Assembly (NCBI GenBank): GCA_020736575.1
Contig: JAGPYM010000001.1
Location: 2,418,001 to 2,482,000, forward strand
Origin: Thelonectria olida
Taxonomy: Eukaryota > Ascomycota > Sordariomycetes > Hypocreales > Nectriaceae
Reading direction: 5' to 3'
Length of the DNA stretch: 64,000 bases
A program made the translations under genes and the position numbers. Position 1 is the first letter of the stretch. Each line of letters begins with the position of its first letter. Positions 24,573-36,067 of this stretch are shown in pieces. The notes below the pieces were generated by a model. It searched no databases and was not told the origin of the DNA. It saw only the letters and a list, made by a program, of their open reading frames with translations.

Positions 24573-24616
24573 TCCATCTCCATCTCCATCTCCTCTTTTT
24601 TTTCTTCTTCTTCTTC
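24573..24616. repeat. CATCTC and TTC simple repeats
   Basis: Short hexanucleotide repeat followed by a T run and TTC triplets, all pyrimidine on the plus strand. Confidence 0.75.
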
Positions 24617-24960
24617 CTCTCGCTCTCTCCCACCCTCTTCTCATATCATTGCCTTGGCCTGCCAGATCTCTGGGGTTCCTGCAGATCTCCTCGGATCCTT
24701 CGAGTGCCCCGGGACAATGCCATCAGAAAAAAACATGCGTTTCCAGCCCTGTGACGTGACTAGGTTGGACACCCCTCATCGCCTCGTTGGATTTGTTTCA
24801 ACATCTGCGACTTCGCCTTGCTGGCCACCATCTTTGGTCTTTGGGGGCCAGCGGTAGCCTCGCGAGCGAATTGCCGCGGCCGCGAGCCACACACGCCGAA
24901 AGGCGAGGCCATATCTCCAGGTACCTAATGAATGAATGGGCGACTTTTGCGTGCTTTCCC

Positions 24961-24995
24961 CCCTCCCCCCCCTCCCCCCCCCCTCTCTCTCTCTC
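24961..24995. repeat. C-rich tract followed by a CT dinucleotide run
   Basis: Runs of up to nine C interrupted by T, then a CT repeat. Non-coding. Confidence 0.85.
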
Positions 24996-25502
24996 ACACA
25001 AGCTTCGTAGGCCCTGGTCACGTATTGGTCCCAGCGTAACATGGGCAGCGTCCTTGTGATGGACCAGCCCAGCTCGTTTTTCTTAATTTTTTTCCCTTTG
25101 GCATTTGTGCCTTCCAAATCCTTTCGTTTCATCGTTATACACCTCATTTTCCAGACTGTCGGGACCGGTGGGCTTTTTGCACTCTGTCTCGGTGACCGCT
25201 CTTTTGCTCCTGCTGCTATGTCCAAAGTGGAAATTCTTGCGGATGAGTCGAGACGAGGGGGGAATAAAAAATCCTTCGAGGCTGTCTTGCTCCCGTCATG
25301 TTTGTTTTGGCAGCTGCATGTTGACGGCAGTTGGTTGTTTCGTTTCCGACGACGAGGAGGAGGAGGCACTGTGTAGAGCATCACCACCATCATCAGACCT
25401 CTCTCTCTTCTATTCTATATTCGTACCTTTGCTGCGTACCGCCCTCTTCCCCATGCCTCGACCCATCATCACCCATGCCCGACTCATGCAGCAATCATGG
25501 TC

Positions 25503-25532
25503 AAAAAAATAAAAAATAAAAATAAAAAAAAA
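25503..25532. repeat. A-rich low-complexity tract
   Basis: A runs separated by single T residues. Non-coding. Confidence 0.85.
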
Positions 25533-25610
25533 CTGTTCCCCAGTAGGGCCCGTCGCCGCGTTCTGCCATGGTTGCCGTAGGCTCCCGACAAGCAGCAGTA
25601 GCAATGCTAC

Positions 25611-25680
25611 CTACGTACGTAGCACTACTACCAGCATGGTCACAATAACTTACATACATACAAACATACATACATACATA
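25611..25680. repeat. 12-bp palindrome and TACA/CATA repeat
   Basis: A perfect palindrome CTACGTACGTAG at 25611-25622 is followed within 30 bases by an imperfect ACAT tetranucleotide repeat (25651-25680). Confidence 0.75.
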
Positions 25681-25970
25681 ATACAGTCTGTCCTGTTAGA
25701 TGCGGCTGCGGCCTTCTTGGCGACCCCTCTTATCCCGTAGGATCCCACGCCATAGTTCGTATATGCTCCCCTGAGGGCTGAAGGTGTCCACACATCCTCC
25801 ACCACCTGCCTCCTCCGCCTCTCTGCCTTTGTCTATTCGAGCCATACATCCGGCTTCACATTGAGAGCCCGTCCCAAACCATCGGGTCGGGCCTCGATGA
25901 TCCTTCGGCGCTTCTGTTCTGTCAACTCACACCCTCGTATGTTGTCGACAGACAGGCCCCCCCTCTTTCT

Positions 25971-25993
25971 GTCTCTCTCTCTCTCTCTCTCTC
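25971..25993. repeat. CT dinucleotide microsatellite
   Basis: About eleven CT units in non-coding DNA. Confidence 0.85.
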
Positions 25994-27994
25994 CCTCCCG
26001 CTCGGTCTCTCCCCTTCTTGTCCCTTCTTCCAGCAATTCCAAACCCACCTGAGTACATGCCCTAGCCAGCGTGGTGGGCGAGTGGGTTCATTCGTTGAAG
26101 CCGGCCGGGGATAGTCCAACTCGCAAGCGGCGTTAAGGCTGGACAGTGCCGACGGGCTGAGGCTCAAGTCTCGTGCCGTTTTCTGGACAAGGGAATGGGA
26201 CTATGGCCTTTTGCTCGTTGTTCTAGTTCTCCCCTGAAGAAAATGTCGGAAACGTCCCCCCACAAGGACCACACCGGACAAGGTCCCTCTCGGCCCTAAA
26301 AGGCCTCAGCCTTGCCATTTCGACTCCCTCCGCAGACAAATGGGCCCCCTCTAACAAACTCATCTATCGGCCGATCATCGTCCGGGGACTTCCCTCGTCA
26401 ACCCATCAGAAGCCAATCTTGTTCGTCTTCCTTCGTGCGGCGATGCTGGATTTGGCCCCTCACCCTTACCCTTACCCCCTGATTGCTCATGACTGACGAC
26501 AGAGAAGCACTGGACATCAGGCGCTCCCTGGTTACCAGGCAAAGGAAACACGCCCCCCCCCCCCCCTTTCCCAGTGGGTTAGCTCTACGCGGGACCGTGT
26601 TTCTACCGCAGAGGAGCTTCAGCAGATTAGCTGGTAACGGTCGGGTGCTAGGATCAAAGTCTCGTTGGCCGATTTCTTCCTCCCTTCTCATCTAACGCAG
26701 GGCAGAGGAGGGGGGGGCTTGGAGAGATGCGTTATGGAGAAGCAAGCAGAGGGTGGCTCAGAGAGTGGCACTTGCGGTCCGAACCCCATGTCGGTGCCAG
26801 TCAAGGAGGAAGCGAGCTGTTTGGTGCTTGTGCTTGTGTCCGGTGTCGACAACATGACCCGAAGCAGAAGCTTCTTTTTTGACAAATGTGACTTGTCACC
26901 GTGGCTACCCCGAGAAATGTTTGAGATAGCTGTCCGCACTTCTGTTCCATGTCTTTGTTTCGTTGGTCAACTCGACAACGCCTAGGCTGGCCAAGTGCGA
27001 ATAGAGACAGACAGACGGCCACTTTCTTTTAATACGAGTTGGCATCAGGATTCGAACCATGTTTCTGCTCTCTCATCATCTCATTCATTGTCCTGCATAG
27101 CTTCATCTCATCTGACAACACGAGCTGTAGCTTGAAACCCCTGCTTGTCGATTGTGCGTGCACTAGAGAGTCTTGCCGAGACTCCGTTTCTTAGTTGCTG
27201 ATCCGGAACCACGCACTGCGTCAGAGATTCCTCCAACGGAGCATGGTTCCAATCAGTTAGTTGACGAATTCCTCACACCCGAAACAAAACAAGAGAAATC
27301 GTGAGAGAGAGAGACAGCACTGCCCACCAAGCCACAATCCTGAAAGGCACACTTTGGAGTGTTGTTGATCTGCTCCTGGGGGGGGCAATAACTGCCGCCA
27401 ATCTGGAGATGCCAACATCTGGCTTTGCTTTGTTGCGAATCCTCGCGGTAATTGATGGGTGATGTGATGGCTGTGGGCTTGGCTGCGCTTCGGCCATTTC
27501 CTATGTGGGAGGGGGTGCGGGCATGGCTCAGGTACATACACGCATGCAACGGAGGTGCACATGCCCGCCCGTTTGGTTAATGAATTGGTTCATGAATCAA
27601 TTGCCTGGTTCCTGTTGAGCAATTTACTTTTTGCTGCCCGCGTCTGTCTAGACTCGAGAGGGTCCAGACTGGTTCCATGTCAACGCTGCTCTGCAAACCA
27701 ATGACCGCTTGGCATGTGGTGGTCAGTCTCCAGCTCTCGTCGACGGCAACGGTTCCTCGTCTATCTCTCGATTCCCGCCGTGTTGGCCTGAAGAGCCGGA
27801 CCGGGTTCCTACATGGCCAAGTGAGTGAGTCCATCACCAACACAAGGCCAGACTTGACCTGTTCATGTGCATCACCAACTGTTGGTTATTGGCCGTGACT
27901 TCGGCACGACCCTTTTTTTCCCCTCTGGCATGATGCAAGTCAGTTGAGGGTTTGCAACCGCCTCGGGAGTTGGCCAACAGTCTGTTCCTCTCGA

Positions 27995-28025
<31 letters not shown>
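27995..28025. repeat. Compound CT/CA dinucleotide microsatellite
   Basis: A CT run directly followed by a CA run in non-coding DNA. Confidence 0.85.
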
Positions 28026-28225
28026 TCATAGTCCCCTTGGGCTATGTTTGCTCTTTTTCAGGCCATGTAGCGACACGTCCTCGGATCATCTAACCCTACA
28101 AATCGCCAAGCGGGCATGCGAAGCCACAAGGAATCTTCCTTTGGACCCTTGCAAGGTTGACGGACAAATTCCCATTCCTCCGCCTCGGCGTTAATCGTCG
28201 GCCGCAACTTAGGCCGATGTCAATG

Positions 28226-28258
28226 CCTACCTACCTGCCTACCTGCCTACCTAGTACC
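28226..28258. repeat. CCTA/CCTG tetranucleotide repeat
   Basis: Tandem CCTA units with CCTG variants, ending near overlapping CCTAGG and GGTACC palindromes. Confidence 0.8.
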
Positions 28259-29004
28259 TAGGTACCCATGGATAGATACATGGATATTTCCCTCAATCTT
28301 CTTCATCCAAAACAACCGACCGGAGGCTCATCTGTTTAGGTTTCCTTTTGTTCGCTTCTCACGGGTCGGCCAACCAACAAACAAATCAATCCACGGAAAC
28401 CATGGATGTGAACTGTAAAGTTGCATCCGTCCCGAGAACATAGCCACGGTAAACTAATACTAATCAATGCATGCGCAATCTTATCGCCCGCTGAAACATG
28501 GGCCGCTCCAACAAATCTTGAAACCAAGTCTCACTGTCCAGTTCCATAGTTATGGATTCAGCTGAGGAGGCGGTGTTGGGCTGTGTAAGGTAGCTAAGTG
28601 CTTGAACTCCCATCTCGTAATCTCGTCGCCTCATTCTTGTTACCCCGTCTTGGACAGAACAGCCCGTCATTAAACATTTTCATATTCACATCTACCGCAC
28701 TGAGAATTTTGAACCATAACAAGAAAAACAAAAGCTAGTCTTTTCCACCCGACCGAAACCGTTCCATGCTGGTCTGTCAGCGAATAATGTAATGTCCCAA
28801 AGCCCCTATCAACAAATATGAACAAGAATTTCTCTCAGGTTCAAAGCATAAAAGAAAAAGGAGATTAGAGAAGAAGGCCACTTCGCCAGCTCCTGTCGCA
28901 TGCCGCCCACCTTGCCGGGCTGTTGGTCACCTTGCGTCGTCGCAAGTCTAGTCCGAGACTCGTCCGCTCGTGTCAAAGTATAGATAGCCCATCACCTCCA
29001 TCCA

Positions 29005-31395
29005 TTAGGCGCCTTCCAGTGGAGGAACAAATGAATAGTTAAAGTCAAGCAGGCCGTCCAACATCCAGTGCTGAGGATCGAAAAAGTCATAGTTCGTATC
29101 GCCATAATTCATCCCTCCCATCATGGGGTTCTGTGCCGCCGCCGGAGCTACAGGAAGACCCGTTGCGCTAGGAGTCAGCGCTCCGTTGGCAGTGAGCATG
29201 CTGGCCGCCGGGAGAGTGTTTGAGGGAGCAAGTGTGGTATCCAAGTGTGTCGACGAAGCCGACGACTCATTGGCTGAGTCAGGATTAGTAGGCTGCTTGG
29301 CTGCTGCTTTCATAACCGTGTCAGCGACGGGCTCTGACTCTGACGACAGAACAATGAATCGTAAGTTTTACTGCGCAAATAACAAGAAGCTGTCGGCTTA
29401 CCGTCGATGTTCCCTCTTCCTAGGGCCTGATAGTCTTCCCTCCATCGCCAAACCGAGTCGAACACCAGACTCATGCTGTGCCTGCAACGCACCTTGAGTT
29501 GCAGGCTGTCATCCATCTGAATCGGCGTATCGTCGTTGGAGTTGAAAGCCTGCTGGTTGTTATCCAGCCGGGCTCCGTTCCACATCTGCACCATAAGCTC
29601 GGCCAGTCGCCACTGGAGGTCGTTGTTGACGACGCTCGACGAGCGAATCGCCCGGATGGTTTGGTGGAAAAGGTTGCGCCCGCGCTGAAAGTCGATCGTC
29701 TTGCAAAAGAACGACCGCATCATCTTCAATAGGGCGAACCCGGCGGCAACCATCATCTGGTTAATGTAGTTTGTAGCGTACAAAAGAAGCGTACCACCAG
29801 TGCTTTCGCGAGGGCTCGTAACCTTCTCGACCTCGAGCACATCGTCCAGGAAACTCGTGGTTGCTCGCCAAAGACCCATGAGATCATCCATGTATCCAGG
29901 TGTCTTGCTTGAGTCAAAGAACCCTGCCAGGCGCATGTGAAGCGCTGCAGCCCTCAAATGCAGAGTTACGATGGGACCCAAGTCCTGAGACATGGTTGAG
30001 GCGTGAAGCTCTGCGTAGTCTCGTCGATACACCCGCATCAGCATGGCCCGATGCTCATCACCAGCCACTCCCCTGGGGTCACTAGCGTTACTATACATTT
30101 CCTTGGAAACCTTGTCGCAGAATCGCTCGATTTGGAGCCGGGCTTCCAGGTCAGGCAAGAGGCGATACGGGCTATCGTCTCCCGGTCGCGCGGCCAAGGT
30201 CCAGTCATAGAGACTTGATGCGGGTTGGCCATAACCAGTACCAACAGACTGCGCCACGATGTTACACACCGCCCACGTTGTGACACGATCACCGAGTTGC
30301 TCCTTGTTTAACTCGACAGAAACTCTGGAGAAGTCTTGAATGTGATTCGGTCGATGAAGTCCAATGCCAGTGGCCGTCTTCATCATGACACCGCAAAGGA
30401 TATGCGTGGGGTCGGACGAGGTCGTACTGGTTGGCAAAGGCCAAGTACACAACAAACACATGGCCTTGACAACGTGATAGTTGCTTGGAACTTCTCCTAT
30501 CGTCGACCATAGGAATCGCGTCAGGGGCCCCGAGAGGTTATTTAGGAGACCTGGGACGTTCGGGGGGCTGAAGCGACGTGCAGCGACGGAAATGATGGAC
30601 CAAAAGAGGAGCGGGTGTTGCTGGAAATATTGGTCAGGAGCCAGTTGGGGGTTTAGGAACGGCAAGAATGGATGATAGAAGGCGAAGAATTCGTTGAAGA
30701 GATTCGTCACGTTATCTTCGGTCAATTGCACGTTCTCCAATTCATGTGTGTATCGAGGCATGTTGTAATTACCTCCCCGCTTCAGGTGCAATAGTGAAGA
30801 GACGGCCTCGTCTGAGCCCATCAACGATGGGTTTCGGGTATGGGTATGTGAGTAGGTCGGATTACTCTGGGCAATGGGGGAATTGAGGTCTTCCTCCTCG
30901 TCCAAAGTGTAGCCTTGTGCCTTGGCGCGAGAGATGTTACGGCGCAAACGCTCAATCTCCTTCTCCATCTCGGCATGCTTAGATCGTTTGCCGATGCGCT
31001 TGAAGTTGGACTCGATCTTGCACTCAAGCTTGAGGCGGTTACACCGAGAACAGCTCTGGAACGGTTCTTGTACGACATCGCAACGAAGCTGTTCACAATC
31101 AAAGCGCCCTTGGTTAGCAATTCGTGCGCGTTCCCGAGAAGCAAGATTGACTCACCTTCTGCTGTCGACACTCATTGCAAGCTCTCTTCACGCCGGGTTG
31201 ACGCTTCTTCTCGTGCTCGGCATGATCATCGTCAAGGCCACTTCCTGGACTGCTCTCGATACCAGCCATGCTACTCCTCTTGCGCTTGACCGCGCCGTGC
31301 CCGTTACTGATGCCGTGACCGTGACGAGAGCTGACGGGGCTGGTCGGACTCATCGATGCCGCCCCACCAGCGGCGACAATGGTCGGGCCGTCCAT
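29005..31395 (-). CDS. Leu3-like Zn(II)2Cys6 transcription factor
   Basis: Three minus-strand exons, 31395-31156, 31088-29402 and 29339-29005, with introns of 67 and 62 nt; the product is 753 aa. The binuclear zinc cluster uses C73, C76, C83, C93, C96 and C103 in a CX2CX6CX9CX2CX6C pattern. The CX9C spacing and the CRQQK start of the cluster match the Leu3 group, which regulates branched-chain amino-acid genes in yeast. A basic, helical linker follows (KRSKHAEMEKEIERLRRNI), a likely dimerisation coiled coil. Residues about 200-600 form a fungal middle homology region, with LLFWSIISVAARRFSP and GLHRPNHIQDFSR recognisable. The C-terminal 110 residues are Ala, Pro and Asn-rich, a possible activation region. 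The related War1 and PrtT groups are alternatives, so no symbol is given. The first intron divides the zinc cluster between its second and third cysteine. Confidence 0.9.
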
Positions 31396-32771
31396 GCAAC
31401 TTCACCACCAGCCGCAGACGGGGAGATGGAGACGGAGGCCCAGAGAGCGAGCTGCGAGAGCGGCTGGAGCCCTTACTACCAAGGACGCGACAGGAAGTCC
31501 GGACGGAAACAATGCGGAGGCAGGACGGGGGGCAGGACGGAGACGGGATGGAGCAGGACGAATGGCCGGTATCGCGGGATTGGGGCTGGTGCGCAGGCGG
31601 ATAGGTTGGGCGAAGAGAAGGCCAGAGGTGGTGCGCTGGCGAGGGCCGAATGCGGAGGTGAGGGGAAGATATGAGGCGGTTTCGGGGCTTAAAAAAGCTT
31701 GAGGAGTTGCAAGGTGAAGAAAGCTGCTCTTCGCACGCAACAGTGGAAAAAGGCGCCTTCGTCGATTGAGTGGCTAGCGCCTCAACCGTAGCCCGGCAGA
31801 AATCTTGCCAGTCAAACCACCACCTCCCAAGAAGGCACGGCCGGGGCGGGGGCTTCCAAAAAGAGTGGAACTGGTTAGGAAGGAGCGGGGGATTGTGCGT
31901 TTTGATTGGTCTAAATATTTATCCGGTGGGGAGACTCGACGTCACGTGGAATGGATTTGTCCGCCGAAAATGGTTCGGTGGCCAATAATTTTCTTGGATG
32001 GAAGCAGCGAGGGGGAATACTACAGAAGTGTTTAGGCCCGAGGTGCTCCAGGTCCCTCGCACATAACGTGAGTCAACGACAACTTGAAAAAGAACCGCGA
32101 TAAAATCCGAGAAGAAAGGGAGGAAAAAAGAAGAAGTCCGTCACTAGGATCGAGATCTATCCACTCTTGCCATGCACAATGCGTCCCTTCACGAGTGGAC
32201 CCAGACCCTAGAAAAGTCCCAAGCGTGGTTCAAAGTACTGTAAGGCACAGAACCGTTCGTTCAAGAGAACCCGCTCCCTTCCACCTCACCAACTGCCATT
32301 CGCCATGTTTTTTGGTGAAGACTGCGACTTCCCCACAAGTTACGTGACGGAAGCAAGTGGCTGAGACAACTCTGACAGTGACAAGCTCTTTCCGAATAGT
32401 CAAGACACGTTCAACGGTGCCGGTCTCGCAGTCTCTCTCTACACATGTCCACCTCCATCATATCGACTTCATCTCAGCACATCTGATGTCTCGATTTCCA
32501 ATCACTCCTCTCTCCTTTTCCTGCGCCCTTGCAACGACAAGACCCCAGCAGAAAAGTGGCGCCCTCGTGAACCCAGCTCGAAGCGTCTCTTTCTTGAACG
32601 GGAAATTCACCAGGCACACAAGACGCTGAAGGTCGTTTTCCCCGCTCACAAGCACCAGAACATCACACCACTTTCTGTCTTGTGCCAGCAACAGCCAGTG
32701 ACAGTTCCACACGCATCCGACGATTCTCAGCCTGCGAATCTTTCAAACCCATCATCTACGTACTAGCAACT
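31396..32771. other. Divergent upstream region
   Basis: Lies between the Leu3-like gene (minus) and the small candidate gene (plus). No supportable coding sequence. Upstream of the Leu3-like ATG the minus strand is C- and T-rich, as in a 5' leader. Confidence 0.45.
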
Positions 32772-33062
32772 ATGCCAGACTCAAATACGAATCCTTCTCG
32801 CCCTCCAGCCAAGAGAACCCTCAAACCCGCCCCCGCTCCCCGGAGCCATGTGCAGGCCCCGGCGCTCCGATCGGAGGTCCGCTTTGCACTTCCGGGCACC
32901 GTTCCGGCTCCAGGTAAGTCATGGCAAAGATACAAGATTCTCTTTCCAGATTCACTTGCATTCCAGATTTAGGGTCTGATTGCTTTTCTAGACTCTGTCC
33001 AGATCCAGACGGTTGCAACGCCCATGCCATTTCTAGAGCCAGAGGTATTGCAACCAGAGTAA
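32772..33062 (+). CDS. Candidate small proline-rich protein (70 aa)
   Basis: Two exons are proposed, 32772-32913 and 32992-33062. The 78-nt intron has a consensus GTAAGT donor, a CTGAT branch-like site and a TTTTCTAG acceptor. The phases match (1 plus 2), and the joined frame runs to a TAA, giving 70 residues. The protein is rich in Pro and basic at the N-terminus (RPPAKRTLKPAPAPR) and ends acidic (FLEPEVLQPE). It has no cysteines, signal peptide or membrane segment. I recognise no family. The first in-frame ATG was used; the frame is open upstream to 32682 but only from a GTG. Without splicing the frame stops inside the intron. Real but unproven; it could be a short protein or a chance combination. 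Confidence 0.45.
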
Positions 33063-33723
33063 TTTTTTACATCGCTTGCTCGATAGGTTACATCTTACAA
33101 TTGTATCGAGGCAACAACGGCGTCTGACCCTTCTGGGGACTAACTAGGTATCCGCTGATCTTCCAATGCATACTCGTCGTGTTGGCCCTATGCGATTTGT
33201 AGTACTGCCCTCAGCTGCACACATTTGTGCGTTAACACGACTTGAACCATCCGCCGTTTGCACGAGGTCCGTCGGGCTGGTGGCTGAGCATGAAGTCTCT
33301 GGGTCAACGATGCCAGCAACATACACCCAGCTCTTGATACCTTCAATGCGAGCTTGAACAACTGTCCCAGCATCACGGACTCGCTGAGACATCAAGCCTG
33401 GACCATGTTGGCCCTCTGCCGACGGTGCCGCGCACCCCACCGGAACGGTTTCCCGGGTAGCGTGTGGACAAATGCCGTCCTGCTCTCCCGAAAGCCACGG
33501 TCGGACTTATCCCTCCACAACCCGGTCTATACCCACACATCAATTATGCGGGGTATGACCCGACGACATAGACTAGGTACTCCGGATCGTCTCGGGGGGG
33601 AGAGAATGGCTTGTGGTGTACTTGAAAATCTCATATAAAAGGGCCAGGGTTATCCTGAAATGAGCAAGTAGTGGTGGTTCAACACGTACCCATCATTCTC
33701 GTTTGCCATATCCGATCGCCACC
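33063..33723. other. Upstream region of the aldehyde dehydrogenase
   Basis: No coding sequence recognised. Should hold the promoter of the aldehyde dehydrogenase gene. The sequence just before the ATG is GCCACC, a strong initiation context. Confidence 0.45.
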
Positions 33724-35230
33724 ATGTCAAATGGAACAACCACCAGCAACGGGTCCCTTCATACGGTCCCTTTCTTTGTCAAGGGTGCAGAGCACCACTC
33801 CGGCCCGGAATTTGACGTTGTGTCTCCGGCCACAGGCAAGGTCGTCCATCGGTGTCGTTCAGTCTCTGTAGAAGATGCCGTTGTTGCAGTTGACGCTGCC
33901 GCGGAGGCTCTCAAGACGTGGCGGAAGACGCCACCGGAGCAACGCCGTGACATCTTTCTGAAAGCCGCCGAGGTCATGGAGAGGCGGCGTTCCAAACTTG
34001 TCCAGTATATGTTGGACGAGACGGGCAGTGAGCCAGGTTGGGCTGAGTTCAACCTAGACGTCTCTATCAATCATATCAAGGATGTTGCCGGCCGTATCAT
34101 CACCTTGGAAGGCTCGTTCCCAAGCACCATGAACGCAGACACCAGCGCAATTGTTGTACAAGAGCCGTATGGTGTCGTCTTGGCCATTGCTCCATGGTGA
34201 GTCAAATACGCCCAGTGAGGCGACATGTTACTCATTAACCTATCTCAGGAATGCCCCTTACATCCTCGGCACCAGAGCCGTGATATTTCCCATTGCTGCT
34301 GGTAATACCGTGGTTTTCAAGGCCAGCGAGGTGTCGCCCCGCACCATGCTGGCAATCGCATCGGTATTCCATGAGGCCGGGCTCCCTGATGGCGTATTGA
34401 ACGTCATCTTCAACGAGAGATCGGCTGCCGCTGCGGTCACTACAGCCTTGATACAAAACCCCCATGTCAGAAAGATCAACTTTACTGGCAGTACAGCGGT
34501 TGGTCGCATCGTTGGAAGGCTGGCAGGAGAAAACCTAAAGCCCGTTGTGCTCGAGCTGGGTGGCAAAGCCCCGGCGATTGTGTGGGAAGACGCCGACCTC
34601 GAATTGGCTGCAGAACAGTGTGCACTCGGGTCCTTTATCAACTCCGGCCAAGTGTGCATGGCCACCGAGAAGATTCTAGTACATAAGGCTATCAGAGCGG
34701 AATTCGAGAAGAAGCTCGCAGCATCGGTTGCTAAGATATTCCCTGCTGAGAAAGACGCCCCAGTCCTTATCAATGCTACGGCAGTGGAGAGGAATAAGAA
34801 GCTGGTGAAGGACGCCGTCTCGAGAGGTGCTTCCGTTCTTCACGGAGATGTGGACGTTAAGGAGATGTCCCAAACCCGGCTGAGGCCAGTTGTGGTGCAT
34901 AATGTGACTCGGGATATGGACCTATACAAGACCGAGTCGTTTGGCACTACAGTCTCGGTGGTGGAAATTGAAACAGAGGATGAAGCTATCCGGCTTGCCA
35001 ACGATACCGAATACGGTCTGTCGTCAGCAGTCTTCACTTCAGATCTTAGGAGAGGACTCCGAATCGCTCGCGAGATCGAAACCGGGGCTGTGCATATCAA
35101 CAACATGTCTATTCATGACGAGAGCGCCCTTCCCCATGGAGGAGCCAAGAGCAGTGGGTTTGGTCGATTCAACGCATCTGCTGGCTTAAGTGAATGGGTC
35201 AGGTCCAAGAACATTACGTTCAGGAACTAG
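33724..35230 (+). CDS. Aldehyde dehydrogenase, salicylaldehyde/vanillin type
   Basis: NAD(P)-dependent oxidation of aldehydes to acids, probably cytosolic. Exons are 33724-34196 and 34249-35230, with a 52-nt intron that divides the Trp codon of the PWNAP motif; the product is 484 aa, the normal family length. Visible motifs are FTGSTAVG at the nucleotide-binding site, the general-base glutamate E260 in LELGGKAP and the catalytic cysteine C294 in NSGQVCMA. The short N-terminus and overall sequence resemble fungal and bacterial salicylaldehyde and vanillin dehydrogenases that act on aromatic aldehydes; substrate is inferred. No targeting signal seen. The ATG sits in a perfect GCCACCATG context, which decides the start. 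It is not close to other obvious aromatic-degradation genes. Confidence 0.93.
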
Positions 35231-36067
35231 ACACTGTTTAGAATAATAGGGATCTATTATGACTCATAAGATTTCCCTGTCGAATAGCAAGATCAGAACA
35301 TATCTGCTCTAATTGCGATAGCTACGTTATGACACCAAAACATATGACGCACTCAAACGGGGGACAAAAAGCACCGCAGATATCTCAAGAATTAGTATGG
35401 GGTTTAGAGCCAGAGTCTGCGGTGTAATTTGTCCCCCGCTTGGCACTCTACTCATCCCTTTGTGACTTTGCTTATTCGGCAGACCTCCAGTAGCAGACGG
35501 CCGATTGCGGACCGGGAAGGGATACCAATTGACTTTTGGCAGTGATATCATTTCGGGGTCTAGATCAGGCCAATTTCAAGCAGGGCCGTGTCCTATGAGA
35601 ACGCAGTCTCGTCGTACTCATCAGTGTCCCCAGTGTATTCGGCTCTTCATAGATCATAACCGCGAGCCACTTAAAGGGCCGAATGCCTCCGATAACCACA
35701 ACTTCAGAGCATTTATAACTATCGCACAACGTCAACACAAAAAGAAATAGAAATAAGACAGCATCCATTATGTTATACTTTCAAATGCTATAGAGTGCTC
35801 TATACGCAACAGACAACCTTAATTCAGTGCACACAAGTCAAGCGATCTAGTATAGGGTAGCTACGCAACACCCACCCGATAAGATAAGACCGATGTAACT
35901 TATGTAATCAGCCGAGCGATAAGGGAAATTTTGCCAGCCAGCATCATCAACTCCAGTCCCAACGCCCAGTTCCGCCAGCTTCAAACCCGCCAATTCTCCG
36001 TCATCAAGACTCTATTATAAACGCCCACCCTCAACATTCACACACATCCATCTCAAAATCCGCCAAG
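35231..36067. other. Intergenic between aldehyde dehydrogenase and TIM10
   Basis: No coding sequence recognised. Contains the imperfect inverted repeat listed separately (35355-35441). The part just before TIM10 should be its promoter; it is AT-rich at 35740-35900 and has TATAAA-like sequence near 36015. Confidence 0.45.
35355..35441. repeat. Imperfect inverted repeat (26-nt arms)
   Basis: The arms 35355-35380 and 35416-35441 match at 22 of 26 positions as inverted copies, with GGGGGACAAA and CACCGCAGA perfectly paired. The loop between the arms is 35 nt. RNA or single-stranded DNA from here could form a stable hairpin. Lies about 125 bp after the aldehyde dehydrogenase stop codon. No target-site duplication or transposase was recognised. 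Confidence 0.75.

Larger units (their letters stand above)
20486..29004. other. Very long gene-poor interval (about 8.5 kb)
   Basis: Lies upstream of the Myb/SANT-like gene and downstream of the Leu3-like gene. I find no supportable gene. It is dense in simple repeats and pyrimidine or purine tracts. A TATA-like run lies near 20738-20748, about 250 bp upstream of the Myb-like ATG. Open frames of up to about 330 codons here (for example over 20841-21845 on the minus strand) translate to serine, proline or glutamate runs produced by simple repeats. A 68-codon frame at 28464-28670 on the minus strand is the least repetitive candidate. Confidence 0.45.

Noticed and set aside
27040..27065. tRNA T-arm-like GGTTCGAATCC on the minus strand
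   Set aside because: The flanking bases do not form the five-pair T stem, and no acceptor or anticodon arm can be placed upstream.
32682..32771. Upstream extension of the small proline-rich ORF
   Set aside because: The frame is open but begins with GTG, not ATG, so 32772 is the first credible start.
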